Made by a program: the position numbers and the translations under genes. Of a stretch of 64,000 nucleotides of DNA, positions 31,134 through 41,628 are shown in pieces; the stretch's first letter is position 1, and each line of letters opens with the position of its first letter. This DNA comes from Symbiodinium natans. Taxonomy: Eukaryota > Sar > Dinophyceae > Suessiales > Symbiodiniaceae. The stretch is taken from NCBI GenBank assembly GCA_905221605.1, contig CAJNDS010000570.1, positions 27,538 through 91,537 of the forward strand, in the 5' to 3' direction. Below the pieces are notes generated by a model. The model did no database searches and was not told where the DNA came from. It saw only the letters and a program-made list of their open reading frames with translations.

Positions 31134-33156
31134 TCATACGGAAATGGTGGGCCTATCTAGCAACGTAATAGAAGACGTAGTTGTTACACAGCACCTGCTA
31201 GGCGCCATTCGCGGCGTCGGAGGGCGCCTGCCTTTGCCTTCTCCCTTACCATTTGTTGGTCCATTCTGACCATGCCCGTCAGCACGTCGGCCTTTATGCT
31301 TGCCTCCATAAGGTTGCTTTCCACCACCTTTGACACCCTTCTTGCCCTTGAAGCCTTTGTGCACCTGACGCCTATGTCGAGTCTCTATCTCGCCTGGAGT
31401 CCGCCTCCGACTGCCATCCGGCCGCCTTCTGGCCCTGGGGAAGAGTCGTTTGCCTTCCCCTGAGCTTCGGTCTTTCTCACTTGTCCTGCTTTCTACGTCA
31501 TCTTCTGAGGTCGCCATGACTGCAAGCAGTCTGCATGGGTAGTTCTGGCTACATGAGCAACGGACCAGAGCTGCTATTCCCTTCTTACACAGGCTTGCCA
31601 GGTCTCGCAGCCGGGCCGCGGGTGGCGCATCAATGTTGATAGGAATGTCTGCATGGTGGCTCATTGCAACTTCATCCATAGAGCTGGGCACATCACAGCA
31701 TTGCTTGCATGATTGTGGGGAGCATGCTGTGTACGGGAAGACACCTGGCATTAACACGGTCCTGCAGGTCGGGAGAGTCTGAGGGCATCCGTCACTGGCG
31801 TTCGCAACCTTAAACAGGCACACCCTAAACCAACTAAGTCTGATAGTACGCTTTGCGGCATGGCAAACTAGATTCATACATCGGCTCAGGGGGTATGGGT
31901 TCAGTCTAGTTCCAGTGCAGTGGCTGAGCATCCGGCGCAGCTGATCCTCTGCGCATGACTGGGACAGCTGTGGGCCGGGCACTTCGGCACCAGATTGGGG
32001 ATCTTCCTGCGTGTTGTGCTCGCGCCAATGGCTCTGAACATTGGTGGGTGTGGTTGTAAATGTGCACATCAAAGTGGATACCCACAGGCCGGTAGCACAG
32101 CTCTTCGCATCGAGGTGAGGCTCGACTGCCGTTGGACCTGATCGAATGCGCATAGGTGAGTCCGCAGCGCTTGCGTGCACTTCCATTGCTCTCAGAACAT
32201 ACTGGGCCGGCTTGTTCGGCGCCATGATATCGACCTGCTTGCTCATCAGTACTAACAAAAGAAATTCTGCTTTGCTCAGTGGATAGGGCCGTAACTCGGC
32301 ACCCTTGCGAGTTGGAGCAGCCGCCAGACCACGCCCAATTCGATGTGCACCTGCGGATCAGATGGCAAGGGAGGGTGGTTCGGGGCGGTCGAATCCAACT
32401 GTTGTTGAGGCAAAGTCTCCTTACCCCATGAGATTCACTAGTTTGGCTGCGCACTAAGACTGAGGACCGTGCATCCTCCGTCCAGCAAGCCAATTTAGGG
32501 GCCTGTGCGTGATTTCGGGGGCACTGCCACACATGTCCAGACCATCTGTCTGATGCAAGAAGTGCCTTCCCCAAAATTATGCGAGATTGGAGAACTGTTG
32601 ACACGATATCATCTTCCCCACCTGCCTCAGGGGCGTAGAGCACAGTGGCCGAAGGACGGCACACTCTTTGAGGCAAGCATGATGCTGGCTCATCCACATG
32701 GGGTGGATTGGCTGTCCGCACCCGTCTCAATCCTTCGGCTATGAAGGGTTGCTGCGCTGGCAGCACGCGTCTCATCAGGCGCTCACTGAGCCTCTGGAAT
32801 ACCTCCACCCTGGCCGCACCTTCTGAAAACAGAAAAATTCTCAGCGTGTCAGGCAGAGGAAGCGGCTCTGCGTCAGTGCTATGTTCAAAGATGGCCAAGC
32901 TACAGATGGAGTGTGTATCATCATCCGTCGGCAACTGCTCTTCAGTGTCGGACACTTCCATCCAGGCATCGTCATATTTGGTTGGGGTGACATTCCCAGC
33001 AATGACCATGGTGGCATTCTCATCAAGGAACAAATGAGGAACGCCACTACTCAGCATGACGAGGTCCTGTGTGACTTTCGGTCTCCATCTGCCTGGCTGC
33101 GCATCAACGTGTTGGAGATCCCAGAGACACAGCACAATGAGGAGCCATTGCACTAG
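31134..33156 (-). pseudogene. Unrecognised secreted/ORF1-like protein region, frame-broken
   Basis: An ATG at about 33,156 opens a frame with a signal-like start (MAILVQWLLIVLCLWDLQHV, then DAQ). An acidic region follows (DTEEQLPTDDDTHSICSLAI), then RIFLFSEGAARVEVFQRLSE. Coding character fades near 32,470 and resumes in another phase below 32,258 (KPAQYVLRAMEVHASAADSP, INIDAPPAARLRDLASLC). It ends in a Gly/Lys-rich tail (VHKGFKGKKGVKGGGKQPYG). It points away from the plus-strand LINE at 33,369, like the ORF1 of a LINE whose 5' part has been inverted. I do not recognise a domain. Confidence 0.35.
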
Positions 33157-33368
33157 GATTGCCATGTGAGGAGTCCTGCAGTCCGGAGCACAGACCCCGG
33201 AACAACCAAAGAAGGGAAACCAAAGGAGAACCAAAGAGCCCAGCAGATGCCAGGTAGCACTTTGGCTGGGGGGGTGCCCCACCTACCTGTTCTACCTGCA
33301 GCTGAGAGCTTGCAGCTGGCCCTGGTCCCGAACCCAGGGGGGGCTCCCTACCACGCTATGCTGTCAGG

Positions 33369-35716
33369 TTGATGACTCTTCTGTGTGCGTTGCATATGCT
33401 GGCAGCGGAAGGAGCCCCAGAGCCGAGGGTTGGGTACCTTCCCGCATGGTACCCTGAAGCCACCTCAAATAGACCATGGACCTCACACACCGAGGCAAAC
33501 GTGCGGGCATCAGATAAAGCCAAACCTACCATAGGTCATGCCCACTGCAAGCGTTCTTTCCTTCGAGCGCAACGTCGCGCTGCACTTAGTGGCAGCACCT
33601 TCTACAGAGGACGTTTACACAGCAGCAAACAATTGAGAAGTGCTGACATTCCCATCCCCATCAGTCACCGGACACCCAAGCCAAAACTGACCCTAAGCAC
33701 GAACCCTGACAAAATTCGTGTGTTGGTTTGGAATGCAGGCGGACTACACACCGAAAAATATCAGGAGTTGCTTACCTGGGAAAATATCAGGAGTTGCTTA
33801 CCTGGTTGCAGCTCACAGAACACCTTCCACAGGCTCCGCATGTAGTCATGATTCAGGAGACAAGCTGGAAGGAAAGCATGGAATTTGTTACCAAAGCTGC
33901 CACAGCCTCGGCTGAGCATCAAAGCTGGAATGCAATTCACTGTGGTACTGGGACAAGCACCAAAGTAGGAGGCCTTCTCACACTGGTAAGGGCGGATGTA
34001 TGCCCAGCTGCGAACCTGCAGTCAGCCGAACTCTTGAAAGGCAGACTGCTACATGTAAGGATTCCTTTAGACACACCTGTCGATTTATTAAATGTATACC
34101 AACATGCTGAAAAGAGTGGACTGGATCCCAAAGCTCGTGCCAACTTGCTGGAGCAGCGAGCCAGGCTGCTGGACAAGATCACAGCTTGGCAAAGGCATCA
34201 GCCCAAGCATCACCAGTTATGTATTGGGGGAGACTTCAACTGTGACCTGAGAACGCAACATCCTTTTGTTGGTAGCGGTGTGCCACATGCTCTCAGTAGA
34301 AATAAGCACGATCAGCCGCAGTTTCAAGCTTGGGTCGAAGCCAACCAGCTATGTGCCTGCAATACGTGGAGCAGAAACGGCGCACAGGCCAGAACCTTCC
34401 TGCTGCCTAAGGAAGGAGGGTCGCAAATTGATTTTATATTTGTCCGTTTGAGTCAAATCCAGCCAAAAATGCGAACAACAAGGCGCCTCCCCTCACTTCC
34501 CTTTGTTCCGGACACAGGCTGTAGACATATGCCACTGCTTGTGCATTTGGTGGAGAGACCGAAACCGCCCAAGTTACGGCCCAAGCCGCGCGATACCATT
34601 CGTGTGGTCAAATCGGCATTGGCGAAGCAAGATGTCAAGCAAAACTTCCGGAATTCGGTGCAGGCCAGCCTGCAGGCTAAGCTTCAAACATCGTCAAGCA
34701 TGATCACCCCAGACCTCAACGAAACGCTGTCCCTCGCCTGGATGGATGCCAAGCCCAGGAAGTCCAACCCATCCACAGGTTGCGAGGCTGTGTCTCGATC
34801 TCCTATGCTACAGCGAATCCTTCGCCTCTGGCGACTGAGAAAGGCGCTTCGCAACATCAACGCTAATACCCTTACAGGGAACAACACACTTGCGTACACA
34901 CTACATGCGTGGCGTTGCGTGGCCAAACTTCAAAAAGAGAACAGGGAGCATCGCAGAGAACAGAGAGAAAGAAAACGGAACCGCCTTCAAAGTGCTATTG
35001 ATCAACATGGTATGTATCAAGCGGCCAAAATGTTTTGCCCGAAGCAGCCCAAATCTAGACTACACAAAGACCCACATGGCTACATACAGACCCCATGTCA
35101 AATTCGTGCGCAAATCTGGTCTTTTTACAGGGAACTCTATAACGGTCCTGACCCCATGCCCCGGTACCTGTCAAAACCGTATGTGTTCACGGCCCTTGAG
35201 GTACATATGGCCATGTGCAAACTACAAGCAGGGAAGGCGCTTCCCTCGGGTATGAGTGTGGCGCCGCTTTGGAAAACGGCTGCAGACATCATTGAACCAT
35301 ACCTGCTTCAGGAGTTCCAGGTGGCGTTTCCTTCGGGACGCATACAAATTCCTGATACCTGGTCGATAATCCCAAAGCCAAGTAAGAGTATGAGGACTCC
35401 GGCAGACATTAGACCGATATGTCTACTTTCTCTCCACGCCAAACTCCTTGCGGTGATGTTGGCTGACCGCATCAGGGGTCATGCCGTGGCCTACCTAGAA
35501 GGCCTCCCGCAATTTGCATACATGCCAAACAAACAGGTCGCTGACGCGCTTGATCGCGTGTTCGCGCACTGCTCCAGAGGAAGGCAGCTCACTTCAGGCC
35601 GATGGGGGTCGGTGCATTATAGGCGTGAAGGGTTATGCGAGCCCGATGCACAGGGTGCTTTCCAGATGATTTTCATTTCAGTTGGATTTTTCACAACACT
35701 GATGAGCTTGAACTAG
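33369..35716 (+). pseudogene. LINE endonuclease and RT fingers
   Basis: The frame opened at 33,369 starts with a hydrophobic leader and a basic region. The endonuclease begins IRVLVWNAGGLHTEKYQELL. A tandem copy of 26-27 bp (33,753-33,779 and 33,780-33,805) shifts the frame. From 33,806 the next phase has VVMIQETSWK, DLLNVYQHAEKSG, GGDFNCDLR and QIDFIFVRLS, the N, E, D/N and D motifs of the EEP fold. The last motif reads RHMPLL where a SDH is usual, so the final catalytic Asp appears lost. RT fingers follow: WSIIPKPSKSMRTPADIRPI, then QFAYMPNKQVADALDRVFAH. Palm motifs A and B are missing. Confidence 0.8.
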
Positions 35717-37030
35717 GTATCCAGCAAGCAGCGCGTGCCCTGGCCACCCTGGAGCAATATGGAATGCGCATCAGCAGATCCAAATCAGTCGTTCTGCTCA
35801 AAATGGCAGGAAAACGAGCCAAGGACATGTGGCGCAGGCATGTTGTGTACGTTCGCGACCGGGGCCACTGCCTTCGCCTGAAACATCAGAACCTGGTTGA
35901 TTTGGCCATCCGGCCGCATCATGTGTACCTAGGTACTGTTTTGTCCTATGGCCCCTTTGAAAAGCTCACACTTGAGCATCGCATGAGAATTGCGGCCGGA
36001 GCGTTTTCCCGTCTGAGACCCTTGCTAAAGTGCAAGGCGCTGGCGGTAAACTGGAGAGTTCAGCTTTGGCGATCCTGTATTTTCTCCACTTGCTATTACG
36101 GGCTTGATTCAGTAGGTCTACTCCCTTGTGGTGCTAGGGCTTACCGTAGTAAAATGCACATGTATGCCAGATGCGCGATAGGAGACCACTCCTACATTAC
36201 CGGAAGGACGACTGCTGAGGTCCTTGCCCAACACCACATACCGGACCCGGTGAAATACATACAGGAACGCCAAGAACGACGTCTTTCATCTCATACGCAT
36301 TCATGCACCGAGCACGTCAGCCAACGGCGGCGGACTGTCAATGATAGCCTCAAAGAACATGCCGATGCTGAGACGATGATACGATCCCAATCTTCAATCC
36401 TTAAGAACGTCACTGGCGAACATGCTTTAGCCAAGAGTTTTGCGTGCCCTGAATGTGGAGTGCACTACGCCACCCAACCTGCCATGCGCCAACACTATGC
36501 TAAGGCGCATCTCAGCAAAGCTGAGATAAAAGAAAACCAGCGTGAAGTTTTGCAGGGTGCCAAATTGTATGCCTCTGAGCATGCACGAGAAGGTATGCCC
36601 TGGTGTAGGTACTGTGATAAGAAATTTGATGATTGGCGAACGTTCACGCTCCACATCAACACGAGCAGCTGTCAAGAGTATAGGGATGCGCAGGATACGT
36701 GTGTGCAACGAGAAGAAAATGAGCAGAAGTGCCACGACGCTCCTGGTCAAACAGTCGCGTAGTTGGTCGCGGCTGGCAACAGCTTTTGCTCAGCATGCTA
36801 ATCATTGCCCTGAGTGCCATCACTGGTGTGTCAAGCCACAATATGTGCGTCGCCATATGCTGCACAAACATCCTAACTTGGTGCCTCTCATGCAACATGC
36901 AACTGCCCAAATTGCACAAAGCAAGCTGGCCATTAGCAACCCGTGCCAGTACTGTGGCCTGCGCTACACTGCCAAGTCTCAGCATCTTGCGGCCTGTGTC
37001 CCGCTCTTTCTTGCGAACTACGTGATCCAC
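35635..37030 (+). pseudogene. LINE RT palm remnant, thumb and Cys/His fingers
   Basis: The frame resumes at the catalytic motif, reading CFPDDFHFSWIF (FPDD, where FADD/YADD is expected). The thumb follows: GIQQAARALATLEQYGMRIS, VYLGTVLSYGPFEKLTLEHR and WRSCIFSTCYYGLDSVGL. The C-terminus has FACPECGVHYATQPAMRQHY-AKAH (C2H2) and WCRYCDKKFDDWRTFTLHIN (C2HC). After a phase change near 36,760 come HCPECHHWCVKPQYVRRHML and CQYCGLRYTAKSQHLAAC. Such fingers in LINEs bind element RNA or target DNA. About 100 or more residues of palm between the fingers domain and FPDD are deleted, by comparison with typical RT spacing. Confidence 0.75.
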
Positions 37031-37055
37031 AGACTTGCTCCTTCACCGGTCCACC

Positions 37056-38016
37056 ATGGCAGATGCGGACATGGTAGAGGCGACCCAGGAGCTGAAGCTG
37101 ATGGAGGCGTACCTGGAGAGCTATCCCTCGGCAGCCAAACGACTGAATCCAGACAGGACGGGAGAGGAAGCGAGCGAGATGGCAGGAGGGCGGAAGTTCC
37201 GTCGCAGCGAAGACAGCAACCAAAGGGGCAAAAAAGGGAACAAGGGCAAAGGAAATGGTGGCAAGAATACATCGCCAGACACGGCAGCCGACGAAGAGCG
37301 AGGAGGATCGCATACAGCAACTCGAGGAAATCCTACAGATGGTGAGCACGATGGTCCTGCGGTTGGAGGATCAGGCAAATATCTTCAAGCTGGACACATC
37401 TTTCGTAGTATTTCTTCGCACCGACAGTCCGATGTCGGTAGTGAAAGCCCTGTTCCACCGAGCACAAGCTTGGAAGCAGATGAAGTCCAAAGAACCAGAG
37501 AAGCTCACCTTGCCCATGCGTGCAGTCCTGTTTCAGTTCCTGATGGACAGCTGTTTGACGAACTTCCGCAACTTCCTGGCAAACCCCAAGCTGAAGGACC
37601 AGATTCGCGAAATGGGATGGCTGACGCCGGCAGGAGATCGAGTTCAGTCCCTCCAATGGAACACGGAGACTCAGAAGCACGACCCAAATACAGCCCTCGT
37701 GCCGTTGCCGATCACAGAGGTCATGGAATACCTGGAGAAGCTGATCAAGTACGCGGCGATGCCACAGGCCATAAATCGCTTTCATGTCACCAGACCGATG
37801 GCCGAAGTCTACGAAGGCCCGACCTTGGTGATGGTACTGGATGTAGGATTTCGTACCCATGCAGCGGGCGAAGTTTGGAGCATCCTGGACAAGTTGGTGG
37901 GCAGCGCTATTTGGCATGCGGGAGCGTTCGCGATTCGACACGAGAGATTGCAAAGATCGGCTCTGGCCACACGCATTGCAAAGGCACTGCAAGACAAATC
38001 CTTGACCTTTGCCTGA
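37056..38016 (+). pseudogene. Conserved unknown domain of the USP-bearing LINE
   Basis: An ATG at 37,056 opens a charged leader (MADADMVEATQELKLMEAYL, then a Lys/Gly-rich stretch). At about 37,258 the coding phase changes and continues to 38,016 with RIQQLEEILQMVSTMVLRLE, NIFKLDTSFVVFLRTDSPMS, LPMRAVLFQFLMDSCLTNFR and EVYEGPTLVMVLDVGFRTHA. I recall this block as recurring just upstream of USP-like domains in dinoflagellate elements, but it has no named fold that I know. It is largely helical. The stop TGA overlaps the USP frame, which continues in another phase. Confidence 0.55.
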
Positions 38017-38762
38017 TCAATAAGACTAACTATTGCTACTCACATGCGGTTTTTCTCTCACTTCTTTGGACAGCCGTGCACCGGGGTTCACTTGAGGTAA
38101 TGCTCCATCAGCCACTACTGGGATGCATCCAAGGCATATTGGCAAAGTCTCGTCCACTTAACCTGTGGCAGCTTATGCCTTGGCAGGCAGTTACGCAAGG
38201 ATGGCAGAGGCGCTCACAGCAACATGATGCAGTCGAATTCCTTGCGTTCCTCATTCCTCGATTACCACAGGCCGTACCCTTGTTCACCGGTGCCTGGGAG
38301 GCTCGTGAATCAATGCCTGACGGACGAGTTGTAGTACATGAAAGGGGCTCATGCCTTCCCTTGCATATCAATCTTGACTTGAACAAGGTGCTCAGAGACA
38401 GTGTCGAAGTTAGCCTTCAGGAACTTGTTGCTGAGTGGGCCACTGCACAGGCCTACCCAATGGCCTTGACGATGTGCCCGGAGGTGCTATGCATTCAAGT
38501 GAACAGATTCAATGATGATGCCACATGCAAGAGTAGCAGATATGTAGTTCCTGAATCAACACTGGCAATCAGGAGTTTCAACGATGATGTTGGCATAGAC
38601 ACGGGAGTGAAGCACTATGGTCTCACTGCAGCCATAGTGCACTATGGGGACACTCCGAGCTCAGGGCATTATAGATGTCTTTTGCAAATGAATGATCATG
38701 AACAAAGCAAGTTCCTCACTGATGACAATCAAAAAGCAACATCTGTCAGCCCTGCTGCTTAG
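38017..38762 (+). CDS. Ubiquitin-specific-protease-like (peptidase C19) domain of a LINE
   Basis: The domain begins LINKTNYCYSHAVFLSLLWT, matching the Cys box of USPs (catalytic Cys codon 38,034-38,036). Next is QQHDAVEFLAFLIPRL, the QQ-D-x-x-EF motif. VLCIQVNRFNDDA is the central strand region. GLTAAIVHYGDTPSSGHYRC is the His box (His codon 38,668-38,670), and FLTDDNQKATSV supplies the Asp/Asn. All three catalytic positions are present in about 245 residues, short for a USP (usually 300 or more). It could remove ubiquitin from element or host proteins and so protect RT or other factors; that role is inference. It ends with a TAG after SPAA at 38,762. Confidence 0.75.
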
Positions 38763-38908
38763 GTAGGACTCTATGTTCTTTGTGAAAGAGGGCTCTGTCT
38801 TACAGAGGCGGGCAGAAACAGGTCTGCCGTCACTCACGCTTCCCTCCTCCTGGGACAAGCCTAAACCCAACAAGCCTAGGGGCCCACCCTCTACAACCTG
38901 CACAACCC

Positions 38909-39715
38909 TCAAGCGGCAGTCACTGTGGCCAGAGTTTGGCTCTGGTGCTTCACACTCTTCTGAACAAAGAGGTCCCAAGAGACTTGACCGGCCTGCTCTT
39001 CTGAGCGGCTTGAGCAAGGCTCTGCAGGGTTCGCACTTGGAGCGGCATGGTGCTGGAGATGCCAGTTCACCTCAAACTCAACAGCTCCTTCTGTGACTGG
39101 AAAGACTTCCTTCCAACCTCCATGATGGGCCATGGTCGGATGCCGCCGATTGGGGCAAGATAGGTGCTATCTGGAATTTCTTCCTTGATTGCCGCAAGCC
39201 TATTACCACCATGGAGCTGGTGGATGAAGGTGTGTGCATGGTAGTGGACCGCGTCCCGAAGTTCCGGCTGAAGATGGGCGTCACAAGGCTCAGGCTCAGT
39301 TGGCTCATACTGTGAGGGGCTCTCTGGGCTCTCCTCTTTGGAAGTGGTCACCACGTCCCCAGTATCTGGTTTTGACTGGCTGAGTGTCCTCTTCGCAGGC
39401 CACATCTTACGAGGGAACAATCCCCGCGTAGGTGTGCACGGAGCTGGGCAGTAGGAGGGTAGGGTTGGCACCCTGGGGCAATGCGGTTGACTGCTTTGTC
39501 TGCACAAGCGCCGCAAGCATTCCAAAATTGCACGTGCAGTCAAGGGGTACGCGGAAGGTGAGCCGAGGGCACGACGATCGGGAGATGTCAAGTCGGAAGA
39601 TGGTGGCTCTGGAAGCCGCAGATTTTGCCGGAGCGGAGACCAAATTGGGGGGGGCCTCCAGATCCTCATCCTCATTCCTCAGCGGGGTCATGGGCCTTTG
39701 CTGGGGTTCACCCAT
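38909..39715 (-). pseudogene. Unrecognised minus-strand coding remnant following an integrase fragment
   Basis: Frames at 39,715-39,407 (GEPQQRPMTPLRNEDEDLEA, APAKSAASRATIFRLDISRS) and 39,675-39,067 (SKEESPESPSQYEPTEPEPC, YHAHTFIHQLHGGNRLAAIK) look protein-like. They lie directly downstream, in sense, of the integrase fragment at 39.8-40.35 kb. A charged Pro-rich linker after integrase is usual in copia, so these may be the same element. No domain is recognised. Confidence 0.3.
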
Positions 39716-39809
39716 TCTTGGTTTAGCTCTTGGCCTCGGGGCGTGGGGGGTCTTTTGGGTCGGGCCGAGCGCTGCGCGGACGAGGAGGCCTCGTTGGGCT
39801 GTTCGGCTG

Positions 39810-40340
39810 TCAGGGCTTTTGCGCAGCTCGTGGGGCCTTGTTAAGGCGCCGAACGTTCCTCACAACTGAACTCCTCGACGCCCTGATACCTTCATCCGAA
39901 TCGAGCAAGACAACACCTCCCACAGCTTTGGCATGTAGCTCGGCGGCCTTGGCACCATTCTTGATGGTCCTTATGGCACGCTCGGCTTTCGGAGCGTGTC
40001 GCCCCGGTACTGCCACTTCGCTTGTGGAGTTGTTGCCAATCGCCTTGGCGAGCTCATTTGCAATCGCAACAACAAGAGGCTCTCCACCCGAGACAACATC
40101 AACCTCCTGCAAGCCGAACGTATGCAAGTACTTCGCCAGATGCGTGACGGTGCTTCTTCTCCACTCACCGCTGAAGGTAGTCGCACACCTAACGCAAAAG
40201 GCGGCACTGTGAACGATCCCTATCAGTCTTACGTTTTTGTTGTAAAACTGATCAATCTGCACCTCTCTACGGCTTGGAACCACCACCCCAAGATGCGCGA
40301 ATGTCCTGCAAAGACGGCATCGTGTAACGCTCCGGAATGT
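39810..40340 (-). pseudogene. Retroelement integrase core fragment
   Basis: The frame reads REVQIDQFYNKNVRLIGIVH (first catalytic Asp), then THLAKYLHTFGLQEVDVVSG-GEPLVVAIANELAKAI, then HAPKAERAIRTIKNGAKA (third acidic residue, Glu). The second catalytic position, normally the Asp of an S/T-D-G-E-P motif, reads SGGEP, so the Asp seems replaced. I take it as a copia/retrovirus-type integrase. It joins an RT fragment of a different element type at about 40,300, so this is a chimeric junction. Confidence 0.55.
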
Positions 40341-41004
40341 AACAACCAGCATTGGTATTAGAGATAGGACTGTCCATGATCAAGCGAGGAGCTTTGGTGG
40401 GATGCTTGACAATGTTACACTTGCCCACAGCAGTGAGATTCGGCCAACGTGACTGCGCCGTCTCCAGTGAACCAACCTCTTCCAAGAAGCCAGCAGCCAC
40501 CTCCTGCTCAATGAGCTCACGGAACAACCTCACTCCAGTTACCAGTACAGTGTTGAAGAGGTGGCGGATCGAAGTCGGTTGACTCCAGCGGAATCAGAAC
40601 CCCAGACAAAGGTATATCGCGGCGGTAACCTGTTGGCACCCCCGCATGCAAACATGGCCATAGCGACACATCTTTATCCGCAATGAAAGATGCCACAGCT
40701 TCCAAAGCTGAAAGAGAGTCAGGTTGACCAGCTCCCAATCCAAACCAGCAGACGGTGCCAAGACCGCATCCCAAATTGCACGCAGTTCGACGACCTCCTC
40801 TGAAGTAAACAGCGGGGAGTTTGTATTATTTGCCACATGCTCCCGGAGGCGTTGCGGGGCACGAAACTGCACAAAAGCTTTGCATGTAGTTGGAGCGCGG
40901 CGCGTATCTCGCCGCGTGGTTTCCTTCGGTTTCTTGGGTGGGGTGGCTGGGGGGGGGTGGGGGGGGGGGATAATTCCGCCCCCCCTATTGCAACTTGCCA
41001 GCAT
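40267..41004 (-). pseudogene. RT entry fragment of a third YR element
   Basis: Upstream pieces read FRAPQRLREHVANNTNSPLF, ELRAIWDAVLAPSAGLDW and, in another phase, KDVSLWPCLHAGVPTGYRRD then SGVLIPLESTDF. The RT fingers follow at 40,533-40,267 with RELIEQEVAAGFLEEVGSLE, LTAVGKCNIVKHPTKAPRLI, MDSPISNTNAGCYIPERYTM and PSLQDIRAS. This is the entry of the RT seen in dinoflagellate MTase-linked retroelements. It stops before the palm, where the integrase fragment begins in another phase. Strand and order fit the third YR element further upstream in sense. Confidence 0.6.
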
Positions 41005-41016
41005 GTCCTCAGTCTT

Positions 41017-41460
41017 TTAGTGCTCCAGTTTGCAGGGTTTGGGGTTTGGAGTTTAGCCTTGATGTTGGGCTTCGGGGTTTAGGCCTCTGGCAACTCTGCA
41101 GATGCTAAGGCTACACCCAGAACCCTGACTTAAACCGTAGCCCTCCGACTTGCTAAATCCGCCCTATGGGCTTGGGGGGGGTTAGGGTTTAGGGTTTAGG
41201 GTGTATAGGGCTTAGGGGGTTTAAGGGTACTTACGGCTCTGCTTTGTCCCAGGGTTTAGGGCTAGGATTGAGGATTGAGGATGTGGGGCTTAGGGTCGAG
41301 GTCTCTGGGTTTGAGGTTCTGCGTTGAGGTTTTCCCAAAACCTGATTCCGGAAATCCTACTGCCCCAGAATCCTCAAGCAACCTTTCCTATAAAGCCCTA
41401 CACCTTAAAATCCCTAAGCCCCTAAACTCTAAACCCTGAAAGCCCTAAAATCCTTGAAAA
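41017..41460. repeat. Interstitial telomere-like (TTTAGGG) repeats, two orientations
   Basis: Degenerate TTTAGGG units run through 41,030-41,330, with three in direct tandem at 41,182-41,201 (TTAGGGTTTAGGGTTTAGGG) and further copies near 41,254. From about 41,390 to 41,456 the orientation flips to CCCTAAA-type (CCCTAAGCCCCTAAACTCTA). TTTAGGG is the telomere repeat of dinoflagellates and plants. The block interrupts the third YR element between its MTase and RT parts. Smaller patches occur at 10,431-10,450 and 59,236-59,303. Confidence 0.65.
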
Positions 41461-41628
41461 CGGAAAGTAGTTTTAGGCATTTCAGAACTCTTTAAAAGGA
41501 GTGAATTCCCTAGGCGAAAACACTAAAATACGTGTTTCCCCCTTAGAGTGCCGTTCATAACCCGCTCCCACCTCTCAGGACGCCGAGTACCTTGTAAATG
41601 GCACCATTTTTTGCAAATTCCAGCCATC

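Larger units (their letters stand above)
33369..38762 (+). mobile_element. LINE-type retrotransposon encoding endonuclease, RT, zinc fingers and a USP domain
   Basis: In order: leader and basic region, AP-type endonuclease, RT fingers, RT palm/thumb with part missing, four Cys/His fingers, a conserved unknown domain, and a ubiquitin-specific-protease-type domain. Frames change near 33,780, 35,640, 36,760, 37,258 and 38,016. A 26-bp duplication accounts for the first. The domain order is one I associate with dinoflagellate LINEs. The RT lacks most of its palm, so this copy cannot move by itself. No poly(A) tail is visible after the last stop at 38,762. Confidence 0.75.
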
